This document shows, piece after piece, positions 39,360 to 50,404 of a stretch of 64,000 nt of DNA. The stretch is from Sitta carolinensis (lineage: Eukaryota > Chordata > Aves > Passeriformes > Sittidae). How positions within the stretch are numbered: position 1 is the stretch's first letter; each line of letters starts with the position of its first letter. Below the pieces are notes generated by a model. That model made no database searches. It saw only the letters and a list, made by a program, of their open reading frames with translations, and was not told the origin of the DNA. Where the stretch lies: contig JAVUNC010000006.1 in assembly GCA_032173965.1 (NCBI GenBank), positions 19,008,028 through 19,072,027 of the forward strand, written 5' to 3'. A program made the translations under genes and the position numbers.

Positions 39360-40065
39360 CCAACATAAAACTTCAGCCCGGAAAAGGGAAGGATCCAGGG
39401 AGAGCTCAGAGCCTGGAGGGGCTGCAGGAGAGCTGGGGAGGGACTGGGGACAAGGGATGGGGGGACAGCACCCAGGGAATGGACGGGAACTGGGAAAGGG
39501 GAGATTGGGAATTGGGAATTCCTGGCTGGACAAGGGCAGGGACAAAGCCAGGAGAGCATCCCAGAAATCACCAAAATAAGGAAAATCTGGAACTGAGGAG
39601 AAGCAGAGCCAGGAAATGTTGGTGTGGGAAATCCGGGGTTGGAGCAAGGAGTGTCCATGAAACAATGGAATAAATCCCTAAAAGTGAAAGCTTTTAGGGA
39701 ACTGGGCTCAGGGATTATTGCAGGGCTGGAGGCAGGCTGGGAGAGCTGGGAATGTTGCCTGGAGAGGAGGAGGCTCCAGGGAGAGCTGGGAATGTTGCCT
39801 GGAGAGGAGGAGGATCCAGGAGAGCTGGGAATGTTCCCTGGAGAGGAGGAGGATCCAGGGAGAGCTGGGAATGTTCCCTGGAGAGAGGAGAAGAGGAGAG
39901 GGAGAGCTCAGAGCCTGGAGGGGCTGCAGGAGAGCTGGGGAGGGACTGGGGACAAGGGATGGGGGGACAGCACACAGGGAATGGATGGAAACTTCCAGGG
40001 GCAGGGATTGGGAATTCCTGGCTGGGCTGGAATTCCCAGAGCAGCTGTCCCCTGGATCCCTGAGG
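39360..40065 (+). repeat. CR1-related region with 48-bp internal repeats; inverted partner at 56,640-57,350
   Basis: GAGCTCAGAGCCTGGAGGGG, CTGCAGGAGAGCTGGGGAGG and GGGACAAGGGATGGGGGGAC occur twice (39,395 and 39,900). Between them, four units of GGAGAGCTGGGAATGTTCCC + TGGAGAGGAGGAGGATCCA (39,735-39,890). The GTTGGAGCAAGGAGTGTCCA and AGCTTTTAGGGAACTGGGCT segments are found inverted at 56,980-57,070. Confidence 0.8.
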
Positions 40066-40069
40066 ATGC

Positions 40070-40920
40070 CACCTGAGGGAGCAGCACAAAGTGGCTGTTG
40101 CACCAAAAACCAATCTCAGGCTTTTACAATTATTTTCTTTAAAAGGAATTCTGCTCTCGGGATTTATCCCGTGTCACCTAATGTCACGGGACTGAGTTTA
40201 ATTATCACCCTGCTAAATTGCAGCAAAGTTGAGGAGTGTCAGCTCCCAGCATTGCTCTGCCGTGGATTTGTGTGAGAGCAGGAAAGAAAGGTTGGGAATC
40301 GCTGCTTTTATGTGCACGTAGCTTAAGTGAACCCAAAATTAAAATGATGAGCATATCATGGCTTCCAATTAATGGCCTCAGCAGCTGAAATGACACATTT
40401 GTAAGTGAGTTAAATATCATCTGGCTTCCTTTTGCCTCTGCCCTCGGCAGCCTGGTATTTTCCATCGTCTCCCAGACAGTGATTCCTGCAGCATTTAATG
40501 GAGCTGGAAGCAAAAGCACAATAAAATCCGAGACAGGAGCGAGCTGGGCAGTGAGGAGGGGGATAATGGGTGATGAACGCGCTTAAACACCTCGTGCTTA
40601 ACGCTGGCAGCTCCCTGCTTTTGCCAAAGGAAACTTTTAAGCTGTTGCGGGTCCTGGCTGCTGGAAGCTTTCCCGGGAAATCGCGTCCTGCTCTGCAAAC
40701 CCAACTGGAGCTGCGCTTTGTGTTTTGAACGGCCCCGGGTGCTCCCAGGGCTGCTCTGTCCCCCTGGGGCTGGGTGGGGAAGGGTTAAAAGGAGGATCTG
40801 GAGTGTCCCTGGAGGGGACAGCCCGGCTCGGGACAGCTCACGTCTGGCTGCAGGGGAGCAGGGGCAGCCCATCCCCAGCTTGATTTTCCAAAAAAAAAAA
40901 TCAAATCAAATCAAATCCTG
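40070..40920. other. Intergenic, single copy
   Basis: 40,200-40,450 is repeat-poor with TAAT-containing sequence. No gene seen. Confidence 0.45.
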
Positions 40921-40924
40921 TCGC

Positions 40925-41215
40925 TGTTTCAGGTAACCCACGGCACAGACTCCGTGGTCAGAAGGTTAAAAAATGACTTTTATTACCATATAAATGATGG
41001 TTCTCCTTTATATCCAATTTTACACAGCTCAGTGTGATTGGTGGAACAAATCTTCACCCACACTGGTCAAACCAGAGGGACAGCAAGAAGAAATCCCTCC
41101 TGTCAGAAGGAAAGAACAACATAAATATTATTACACAAACATTGCATCGTGTTTATCACACTTCCCTGGGAAAGAACAGCAGAAAACCAAAACATCAGGC
41201 CTGAGACCAGACTAC
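40925..41215 (-). mobile_element. Solo LTR, family LTR-B
   Basis: GGTCAGAAGGTTAAAAAATG, TATATCCAATTTTACACAGC, CACCCACACTGGTCAAACCA and a CATCAGGCCTGAGACCAGAC end match the 26,960 copy. A short minus-strand CR1 end (41,215-41,280, GGTTGGAAAGGACCTGAGAT) abuts it, as a CR1 also does at 27,346. Confidence 0.82.
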
Positions 41216-41374
41216 AGAATCCCAGACTGGGCTGGGTTGGAAAGGACCTGAGATCCCATCTCGTTCCAGGGGATTTCTCCAGGTCTGCTGTTAGCAGAAC
41301 GAACACCTTGAGCCCAGATTGCACAAATCCAGCACCAGGATGTTCCCCCCGGCCCTGCCCTGCCCAGGTGACAG

Positions 41375-41945
41375 CAGGGAGGGACACAGGGACATGGGGA
41401 CCCAGGGTGGGAGGGACACAGGGACACAGGGACACAGGGACATGGGGACACAGTGACACAGGGACAGTGCCAGCTCAGGTGACAGTGACACAATGACACA
41501 GGGACACAGGGACACAGGGACACAGGGACACAGGGACACAGGGACACAGGATACAGGTGGGAGTGACACAGGGTCACAGGGACACAGGGACAGTGCCAGC
41601 TCAGGTGGCAGTGACACAGGGACACAGGGACAGTGCCAGCCTGGGAGTGACAGTGAGACAGTGACACAGGGACACAGGGACACAGGGACACAGGGTGGGA
41701 GTGACACAGGGACACAGGGACACAGGGACACAGAGACACAGGGATACAGGGTGGGAGTGACACAGGGACACAGGGACAGTGCCAGCTCAGGTGACAGTGA
41801 CACAGTGACACAGGGACACAGGGTGGGAGTGACACAGGAACAGAGGGACAGGGGGACAGAGGGACACAGGGACATGGGGACATGGAGACACAGGGACAGT
41901 GCTAACCCAGGTGACAGCAGTGACACAGGGACAGTGCCAGCCCCG
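41375..41945. repeat. (GGGACACA)n-type minisatellite with higher-order units
   Basis: Runs of GGGACACA are interrupted by GGTGGGAGTGACACA and CAGTGCCAGCTCAGGTGACA, which recur about every 60-130 bp. Confidence 0.93.
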
Positions 41946-42009
41946 GGGTGTTCTCCAGGTCAGGAACTTCCTCCAGAGCTGGGGTTAATCCCCACTGCAG
42001 AGAGCTGGG

Positions 42010-42595
42010 GATGCACAGGTGTCACCCCGGGGTGCACAGGTGTCACCCAGGGATAAACAGGTGTCACCCCAGGATGCACAGGTGTCACCCCGGGGTGCAC
42101 AGGTGTCACCCAAGGATGCACAGGTGTCACCCCAAGGATGCACAGGTGTCACCCCGGGGTGCACAGGTGTCTCCCAAGGATGCACAGGTGTCACCCCAAG
42201 GATGCACAGGTGTCACCCCGGGGTGCACAGGTGTCACCCAGGGGTGCACAGGTGTCACCCCAAGGATGCACAGGTGTCACCCAGGGGTGCACAGGTGTCA
42301 CCCCAAGAATGCACAGGTATCACCCCAAGGATGCACAGGTGTCACCCAGGGGTGCACAGGTGTCACCCCAAGGATGCACAGGTGTCACCCCGGGGTGCAC
42401 AGGTGTCACCCAGGGGTGCACACGTGTCACCCCAAGGATGCACAGGTGTCACCCAGGGGTGCACAGGTGTCACCCCAAGAATGCACAGGTATCACCCCAA
42501 GGATGCACAGGTGTCACCCCGGGGTGCACAGGTGTCACCCCAAGGATGCACAGGTGTCACCCCGGGGTGCACAGGTGTCACCCCGGGATAAATCA
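42010..42595. repeat. 22-bp minisatellite, about 26 copies, each with CAGGTGTCACC
   Basis: The units are GGATGCACAGGTGTCACCCC + AA and GGGGTGCACAGGTGTCACCC. The CACAGGTGTCACC core is almost invariant while the spacer alternates AAGGAT / GGGGT. Confidence 0.95.
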
Positions 42596-42754
42596 GGGCA
42601 CCCAGCCAAGCCTGGCGCTTTCCCGGCTCTCCTGCGCACGGATCGGGCAGAACCGCGCGCGGCTCCAGAGCTCCGGGCAGCGATCCCGGACCTGGGATGA
42701 GGAATTTGGGATCCTGCCGGGGCGGGAAGCGCCTTGTTGGTGCCTCTGGCCTCT

Positions 42755-42920
42755 TCTGGGGCTGCCCCGGCTCCCTGGAATGTCCCAGGCCAGGCTGGAC
42801 ACTGGGGTTGGACACCCTGGGACAGTGGGAGGGGTCCCTGCCCATCCGGGGGGGCACTGGGTGGGATTTGGGGTCCCTCCCACCCAAACCATCCCGGGAT
42901 TCTGTGAATTACAATTCCCG
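42755..42920 (+). repeat. CR1 LINE 3' end
   Basis: GGAATGTCCCAGGCCAGGCT, GGGAGGGGTCCCTGCCCATC and GTCCCTCCCACCCAAACCAT + CCCGGGATTCTGTG. Confidence 0.85.
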
Positions 42921-42924
42921 AGGG

Positions 42925-43890
42925 TGCAAATCTGGGATGCTGGGATTCAGCAGAGCTCCTGGAGCCGGGCTGAGCAGTTTAAGCTTTGCCGAGCTGGGTC
43001 TCACGGATCCAGGCTTGGGCAGAATTGCACTGCACTAAAGCTGATGGATAAACACTTAAAAATATTTTAGATCCTTGCAGCTGTTGCCGTCAGCTCCGTG
43101 TCGTGAAAAACGCAAAGAAATCTGCCAGCCCCTTGCTGGGTTTGGTCAGGTGCTCGGAAGGTAAAGTTAAATAAAAAGGGAAAGCAAGCGGCCCCATTTC
43201 CAGCTCGTTTGCAAGGATCGGGATCTCATTAAGCACTTTAAGGGGAGGGACACTGAGGTGTGAAGTTTATTGAGCACTTGGTTAACTATTCAATTAGTCT
43301 GGGTGCTTTGCGAGCTGCTATAGTTTTAATTCATGGCAGGATCAATGGCTTGATTTAGAAGAAAATATAACATAAAACTCTAATTCCGAGAGCGGTGGAA
43401 GGTAGGCAATTATCACAGATTGATTTTGTTACCATAATCATTACCAATATTCTTCTAATCAGGTAAATACTGCTGGAGAGCTCTGAGGAGACTTCAGGGT
43501 TTGCCATTAAAATCAGCTTGGCTTCCTCAGATTATTATTTTAAGTGGTAATTGATAAGATTAATTAAAATTGGCTGAAATATCAATGGGCGATTCCTTCA
43601 GAAACACCAACCCTGTGTTCCGTGGGCACCTCCCACTGCCCCAGGCTGCTCCAGCCTGGCCTTGGGCACTGCCAGGGAGCTGCTCAGGACAAAGGATGAG
43701 CAAAAATGTCCCTGGGATAACAGGAGGAAACTCCTTCCCGGGAGCAGGAATCATCCCGGCTGCTCTGAGCTCTCCTCCAGCTGGGGAAACTGAGGCACGA
43801 GGGGTGGAGCAGGGCTCTGGGCAGGCTGGGATCCAGCACCTGCTCCCTTTTCCCTGGCTTTGCCACATCCCTGTCCCCTTCCAGCCCCAC
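42925..43890. other. Intergenic, single copy; possible conserved element 43,200-43,570
   Basis: The segment is rich in ATTA/TAAT cores (for example GCAATTATCACAGATTGATT) and free of recognised repeats. A short CR1-like piece lies at 43,625-43,690. No gene seen. Confidence 0.4.
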
Positions 43891-43894
43891 TCTC

Positions 43895-44505
43895 GCGTTT
43901 GGTGCTGTTGCCGTGGCCCCAGAATTGCCCACAGTCTCTGTTTTTCCCAGCCAGGTGCACCAGAACTGCTCAGAGCTCTCTGTTCTCGCTTCCAAGGATT
44001 GTTTATTGTTGTTATCTGGAACATTGTGGCTCTGCCTGCACAGCTCTGTCCTGCAGGTGGGATGGAGCAGACTGGCACCCTCTGGGCAGTGTTTATCTTT
44101 TATACTAAAATCTACCTATTCTTTATTGACAATAACTTTCCAATACCTATGTACTTTATTAGACAGTTACCTTTACTCTGAACCTCTCAAAATGTGCCAC
44201 CACCACACCAGAAGGTGGAGGCTGAAAGACCAAGAAGAAGCCCAGGGACACAAAATTCTCCTTTTTGTCCCTAAACCCCCATTATAAAACCCCTAAAATT
44301 CTACATTTTCACCCTGTGCCAAGTCACCCATCACTCTACTCACACTCGGTGTCCTGTAATTCTCCAGACAAGGTTGGTGATGTTTTCCATGGGCTCCAGT
44401 CACACACACAGGTGTTTTTGACTGTGCCAGGGTCTCTGAGAGCCCTGCCAGGGTCTCTGCTCCCCCAGGGCAGCCAGAGGAACATTCTGGGTTCCAACAC
44501 CCCAC
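43895..44505 (-). mobile_element. Solo LTR, family LTR-A, copy 2
   Basis: Reverse-complement match to 31,050-31,660. The TATA box (CTTTTATA on plus) is at 44,098-44,105. An extra copy of a TGCCAGGGTCTCTG phrase at its 5' side is shared with copy 3 but not copy 1. Confidence 0.82.
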
Positions 44506-45025
44506 CAGGCAGGGAGGGTGAGACAACCACGAGAGGGATCAGGGAAAGAAGCTGCCAGAGCTGAAGCGTTTCCTCAAGGGAAAATCCTCAATGATTCTGC
44601 TGGGGTGTTCTTCTTCTCCTGGAGAAGATTGGAATGAAGGGCAGGAGAGATTTGGGAAATAATCCCCTTCTCCACGGGCAGCTGTTCTGATGCTTCCCGT
44701 GCCATAACAAATCAGCGGGGATTAAAAACGCTGTCACTCGTGTAAAACTTCCTGCCAGCCTTGGATTCAGCCCTCCAGCTTAGCTGGGACGGAGGGATGA
44801 GCCTGATGGACACGGCTGGAGCTGCCCCTGCCCTCCCTGGGGCTGGGATGCTCCCGGGAGCAGCCCAGCCCTTCCCGGGAGGCACACGGGGCTCTGCAGG
44901 TGGAACTCAGGGGGTTTCCAGCTCCTGAGGGGCACAAAAGGCTTGGTTCTGGCACAGCACCCAGGGATAACCGTGGATGCACCGGGAGATGGGAGATCAG
45001 GGGAATAAGAGGGTGGGATAAGCAC
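44506..45025. other. Intergenic, single copy
   Basis: No gene or repeat recognised. Confidence 0.45.
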
Positions 45026-45029
45026 TGGA

Positions 45030-45185
45030 ACAGCTCCCAGGGAATGGGCACGGCCCCGGGGCTGTCAGAGCTCCAGGGATGCCCAGGGTGGGATTGCTGG
45101 GGTCTGAGCAAGGACAGGGGCTGGGTGATCCTTGAGCATCCCTTCCAGCTCAGGATATTCTGGGATTTTGTGAATGCCTCATCAG
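45030..45185 (+). repeat. CR1 LINE 3' end
   Basis: GGGCACGGCCCCGGGGCTGT, GATGCCCAGGGTGGGATTGC and CCCTTCCAGCTCAGGATATT + CTGGGATTTTGTG. Confidence 0.82.
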
Positions 45186-45294
45186 GAGAGGAAATCCGAG
45201 CGGCTTTCCAAAGCATCCCTTGCTATTGGCTGGTTCAGTCAGCTCTGGATTGTCCTTGCTCTGTTCCTGTGCAGTTCATCCTCCCCTGGCAGGG

Positions 45295-45440
45295 TGGGGA
45301 GCCCTGGCACAGGTGCCCAGAGCAGCTGGAGCTGCCCCTGGAGCCCTGGCAGTGCCCAAGGCTGGGTTGGAGCAGCCTGGGACAGCGGGAGGTGCCCCTG
45401 CCGTGGCTCTGGATGGGATTCAAGGTCCCTTCTGAGGAAT
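45295..45440 (+). repeat. CR1 LINE 3' fragment
   Basis: CCCAGAGCAGCTGGAGCTGC, CTGGGTTGGAGCAGCCTGGG and TGGGATTCAAGGTCCCTTCT. Confidence 0.7.
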
Positions 45441-45682
45441 TCAAGCCTCACACGGCCCCTGTTGGTCAGGGGAGGAGGGAGCAGATGAATTCCCAGTGCC
45501 ACTGGGTTGGAAATTCTCCCTTTGCTCCTCCCAGACAAAACGACCTCCGAGCTCAGCAGAGCCACAGAGCAAAACCAGGACCCGTCAGATGGGGCAGCTT
45601 GAGGTTCACACCTGGATTAAACCTGATGGAATACTTGTTTTTTCCACAGATCCCATATGACACCTCCTGGAAAAGGCTGCCC

Positions 45683-46692
45683 TGGAGCAGGGCAGGAGGC
45701 TGGAGCAGGGGTTTGTGTGCCTCTTGCCATGGGTATTTATCCCTGCCCTGTGTCTGTGTGCCCAGGGCTCCCTGGACACAGCCTGGGCAGGGCAGGAGGC
45801 TGGAGCAGGGGTTTGTGTGCCTCTTGCCATGGGTATTTATCCCTGCCCTGTGTCTGTGTGCCCAGGGCTCCCTGGACACAGCCTGGGCAGGGCAGGAGGC
45901 TGGAGCAGGGGTTTGTGTGCCTCTTGCCATGGGTATTTATCCCTGCCCTGTGTCTGTGTGCCCAGGGCTCCCTGGACACAGCCTGGGCAGGGCAGGAGGC
46001 TGGAGCAGGGGTTTGTGTGCCTCTTGCCATGGGTATTTATCCCTGCCCTGTGTCTGTGTGCCCAGGGCTCCCTGGACACAGCCTGGGCAGGGCAGGAGGC
46101 TGGAGCAGGGGTTTGTGTGCCTCTTGCCATGGGTATTTATCCCTGCCCTGTGTCTGTGTGCCCAGGGCTCCCTGGACACAGCCTGGGCAGGGCAGGAGGC
46201 TGGAGCAGGGGTTTGTGTGCCTCTTGCCATGGTATTTATCCCTGCCCTGTGTCTGTGTGCCCAGGGCTCCCCGGACACAGCCTGGGCAGGGCAGGAGGCT
46301 GGAGCAGGGGTTTGTGTGCCTCTTGCCATGGGTATTTATCCCTGCCCTGTGTCTGTGTGCCCAGGGCTCCCTGGACACAGCCTGGGCAGGGCAGGAGGCT
46401 GGAGCAGGGGTTTGTGTGCCTCTTGCCATGGGTATTTATCCCTGCCCTGTGTCTGTGTGCCCAGGGCTCCCTGGACACAGCCTGGGCAGGGCAGGAGGCT
46501 GGAGCAGGGGTTTGTGTGCCTCTTGCCATGGGTATTTATCCCTGCCCTGTGTCTGTGTGCCCAGGGCTCCCTGGACACAGCCTGGGCAGGGCAGGAGGCT
46601 GGAGCAGGGGTTTGTGTGCCTCTTGCCATGGGTATTTATCCCTGCCCTGTGTCTGTGTGCCCAGGGCTCCCTGGACACAGCCTGGGCAGGGC
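45683..46692. repeat. 100-bp minisatellite, ten nearly identical copies
   Basis: The landmark GCCTCTTGCCATGGG falls at 45719, 45819, 45919, 46019, 46119, 46219, 46318, 46418, 46518 and 46618. Nine steps are 100 bp except one of 99 (a lost G at about 46,232), and one substitution (CCCCGGACAC) is seen near 46,271. Because 100 is not a multiple of 3, the array cycles through all frames and still lacks stops, giving open frames up to 764 codons. I do not consider these coding. Confidence 0.97.
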
Positions 46693-46954
46693 CAGAGCCC
46701 GGCCGGGCACCCCCAGGCTGAGCCCCACCATGGGCACAGCATGGAGCCCGGCCACGAGGCCCCACACTGGCATCAGTGCTGGGCCAGCAGCACTTGGGCC
46801 TTCAGTGGCCACTGCCAGCCCCAGCCCAGGCAGCTCCAGCCTCCTGGGCTTTCTCTCTGCCCTTCCCCCTGGCCTTGCTGCCTGCGCCTGCCATTGCTCT
46901 GGGCTCTCCTTGGTGCCCGGCTGCACCTTTCCAATTCCTTTCCTCAGAGGGAGG

Positions 46955-47240
46955 GGGTTTGCGTTCTCCATTTCCAGCCATTCTCCATTTCCAGCCATTC
47001 CTCATTCCAGGCATTCTCCATTTCCAGCCATTCTCCATTCCAGCCATTCCATCCATTCCCCATTCCAGCCATTCTCCTGCCCTCCCCAGCAGACCCCTTC
47101 CCTTCAAACCCGGACAGACCTGCAGTGGGGCTGCTCCAGTGCCACACTGACCCTTTGCTCAGCCTTGTCCAGACCATCTTTTATTCATTGCTGATTTTTC
47201 TTCATCTTTTATTCATTGCTGATTTTTCTTCATCTTTTAT
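46955..47240. repeat. Short tandem repeats: CCATTTCCAGCCATTCTC and TTTTATTCATTGCTGATTTT
   Basis: About seven irregular copies of an 18-bp unit at 46,968-47,072. Three copies of a 27-bp unit follow at 47,178-47,248. Confidence 0.85.
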
Positions 47241-47249
47241 TCCTTGCTG

Positions 47250-48415
47250 ATTGACCTGGGGCTGGCAGGGGCTGGGTGCTGGCAGAGCTCTGGGGTTTGC
47301 CAGCTCCAGCTGTGTGTGCTGAGAGCCTCTCTGCTGTGGCTCTGGCACCTGGTGGGGCTGGCTGGACGAAGGCTGGGGTGGCAGGAATGCTGGCTGGTGA
47401 AGGTGTCTGCCCTGAGAAAGGTTCTGTGCTCCTGTAACTCTGGGAATTTCACTGGAGAGAGAAGAGGGCTCTGCTAAAGTGCCCGGAGCTCACAGAGCTG
47501 ATGGCATCAGCAGCGTGGGTGTTTTGCTGATATTTGCCTTTAGAAGGTGGGGTGAGGGTTTCTGCTTCTAAGAGGATTCTTGCATGGCCAGGAGGGTACA
47601 GGGAAGTTATCACCCTGATTAAACATTTGGCTGTGGCTTCTGAGCAGAAAAGAGGGAGGAAAAAAGCCAGGGACACCTTCTGCTGTCTCAGGTGGCTCCA
47701 AGCCCTGTCCAGGCTGACCTGGGACACTTCCATGTCCAGGACCCTGTCCCCACTCAGAACTCTCCTAATTCAAAAGGTTAAAAGGACATTTTTTAACTGA
47801 CCTTGTGTCTAAAGCTGGTTGAGCTCACTGGACTCCATGTCCTGGGGGTTGGTTTTTAATTTCTGGCCATTTCTGGGAAGTGCTGCTGCCCAAAACTCCC
47901 TGGGGGTTGGTTTTTAATTCCTGGCCATTTCTGGGGAGTGCTGCTGCCCAAAACTCCCAAAAGAGGAGCAGGAGGAGCCTGGAGTGAGCTCTGGGGGTTC
48001 CACACCTCACTGTCCCAGCCTGGCTACCCCGCCCAAAGGAGCCAAGGGCAGCTGGGAGGATTTCCCATGGGATTTATCCATTCCCAGCCATCCCTGGGGT
48101 GCTGGCACGAGTCCCTGCTGCTCCTCTACCTCAGGAATAGCCTGTCCTCACCTGAGAAGTGGGAGAGAGCCAGGACCCCCCAAATCCCTGGGCCAGTCAC
48201 GGGGCACAGGGGAGCTCTGTGTGCAGTGCAGGCTCCTGGCTGCAGGGTGGGAATGCTGTCCTGGGAGAGGGGCTGCCCCTCAGGGGAGGCCAGCCCGGGG
48301 GTGGAGGGGAATGCTGAGCATTCCCAGAGTTATCCTGCCTGGATATCAGAGGGCTGTGCACTGCAGTGCGAGCTCAGAGAGCAGCTGGGAGCAAGGGCTG
48401 CCTCTGGGAAAAGCT
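47250..48415. other. Intergenic, mostly single copy
   Basis: A two-copy 65-bp duplication (CTGGGGGTTGGTTTTTAATT) lies at 47,840-47,960. No gene seen. Confidence 0.45.
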
Positions 48416-48419
48416 GATC

Positions 48420-49075
48420 CAGGGGTCTGGGGCAGGAATCAGGCAGTGCCTTCACACAGACACTACAAAATTAATCCAGAGTTCTGGGGCAGGATTCAGT
48501 CAGTGCCTTCACACAGCCACTCACTCCAAAGTTATTCCAGAGTTTTGGGGCTGTTGGACAGCAGGAATCAGTCAGTGCCTTCACACAGACACTACAAAAT
48601 TAATCTAGAGTTTTGGGACAGATTCAGTCAGTGCCTTCACACAATCACTCCAAAGCTATTCCAGAGTTCTGGGGCTGTTGGACAACAGGATTCAGTCAGT
48701 GCCTTCACACACCCTCTCCAAAATTAATCTCGAGTTTTGGGGCTGTTGGAAAGCAGGATACACACTTACTCCAAAGTTATTCCAGAGTTTTTGGGCTGTT
48801 GGACAGCAGCAATCAACCCGTGCCTTCACACAGACACTACAAAATTAATCCAGAGTTTTGGGGCTGCTGGAAAGCAGGATACACACTTACTCCAAAGTTA
48901 TTCCAGAGTTTTGGGGCTGTTGGACAGCAGGAATCAGCCAGTGCCTTCACACACCCTCTCCAAAATTAATCCAGAGTTTTTGGGCTGTTGGAAAAGCAGG
49001 ATACACACTCACTCCAAAGCTAACCCAGAGTTTTGGGGCAGGATTCAGTCAGTGCCTTCACACAGCCACCCCAGC
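48420..49075. repeat. Complex minisatellite, about 60-120-bp units
   Basis: Phrases CAGTCAGTGCCTTCACACAG, ACTACAAAATTAATCCAGAG, CTCCAAAGTTATTCCAGAGT and TTTTGGGGCTGTTGGACAGC are shuffled in about nine to eleven composite copies. Confidence 0.88.
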
Positions 49076-49810
49076 TATCCCTCCTTCCTTCTGGGTGTTT
49101 ATCACTCTGATTTGTCCCTCTGGTGACTCCAGCTGGGATCTCTGCTGAGCTGGGAAAGCCCAGCCTCCTCCTCCTCCACCCAGGGTTTCTGCCGTGCTGA
49201 GGGAAGCCCCCGGGGAGGTTCCTGCTTTTCCCTCATCCCGTGGCTTCTGGAAACCATGGAGCTGGGCACCCTTTGTGTGTCTCACGGGGAATTTCACCGA
49301 ATCACGGGATAACTGGGGAGGGAAGGGCTCGGAGCCCAGAGATGGTGCCAGCCCTGCCCTGGCTCAGCCCAGGCAGGCTCTGCAGAGAGGAGCCCCCAGA
49401 GCAGCCCCTGATGCTGCCATAACGGCAGCATCCCTAACCGAGCTCATTTAGCCAGCACTCCTCATGATTACCCTTGGGCTCCTCTGAAGGATATTGCCTT
49501 CCCTTTTCTGAGTGCTGCTGAGCACAGGGTGGGCCCTGTGGAAGTGAAGATGTGCAGATTGTGGAGCATCTATCTCTGTGTGATTGGCTTTTTTGATCTG
49601 TTTTTAAAATAAATGAAGTAAATAAATGAATGAAATAATGAAATAAAAGCGATCTGTGCTGGTGCAGCCTGTGAAACGTGGAGTTCACTGGGATTTCTCG
49701 GAGTGCAAGCTGGCCTGGATGTGCCATCCTGCTGCAGGAATTCGCTGTCAGAGGAATGCCCTGGGCTCCTGATTTCTCACACTGAACAGGTGAGGGGTGC
49801 TCCTCTGCAG
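49076..49810. other. Intergenic, single copy
   Basis: It contains a short AAATGAAGTAAATAAATGAA run at 49,608. No gene seen. Confidence 0.45.
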
Positions 49811-49814
49811 TCTG

Positions 49815-49990
49815 GCTTTCTGGCCTGGAGTTTCTGAGTTTATAAAGCTCTGCTTTTCTGATGGTTGGGTTTGCTGAAATTCCTTTCCCAGCAAAAGAAC
49901 ATAAACACCAGGATTGTTCCTGTGATGGTGTTCATGTTTGGATTCTTCTGGGAGGAGGGATTCTCCCAGGTCTGGGCTCCTCTTCCTCCT
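49815..49990 (+). mobile_element. LTR-B remnant
   Basis: GGAGTTTCTGAGTTTATAAA, GAAATTCCTTTCCCAGCAAA and GGATTCTTCTGGGAGGAGGG parallel the 5' part of LTR-B at 57,605 and 21,780. The 3' half is missing. Confidence 0.6.
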
Positions 49991-50189
49991 AGGGGGCTTC
50001 AGGTGCCTCGGAAATAAATGTTTTTATTTTAAAAAGATTTAAAAAAAAATCTTTGGGATTTTGTGTTTTGGGAGAGGGGAAGGGTTCCCTTCTCCCTGGC
50101 CCGTGCTGGGGTGGGTGCTGCTGGTTCCTGGTGCCCTTTAGGGAACCTCTCCATGATGGGATGGGCCCCTCTGCTCCAGCTGGGCACAA

Positions 50190-50400
50190 ATCATTGGGAA
50201 TCGGGAATTCCTGGCTGGGCTGGCATTCCCAGAGCAGCTGTGGCTGCCCCTGGATCCCTGGAATGTCCCAGGCCAGGCTGGACACTGGGCTTGGACACCC
50301 TGGGATGGTGGGAGGGGTCCCTGCCCATCCAGGGGGACACTGGGTGGGGTTTAAGATCCTCCCACCCCAAACCATTCCAGGATTTCTGGGATTTGTGGGT
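50190..50400 (+). repeat. CR1 LINE 3' end
   Basis: GAATTCCTGGCTGGGCTGGC, GAATGTCCCAGGCCAGGCTG and TGGGTGGGGTTTAAGATCCT + CCCACCCCAAACCATTCC. Confidence 0.85.
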
Positions 50401-50404
50401 CCAG

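Noticed and set aside
42010..42595. CRISPR-like array of regular repeats
   Set aside because: Spacers are not unique but alternate between two near-identical forms; the genome is vertebrate; it is an ordinary minisatellite.
44900..47194. 764-codon open frame on the plus strand across the 100-bp array
   Set aside because: It exists only because the repeat unit lacks stops; all three plus frames are open and no domain or homology is visible outside the array.
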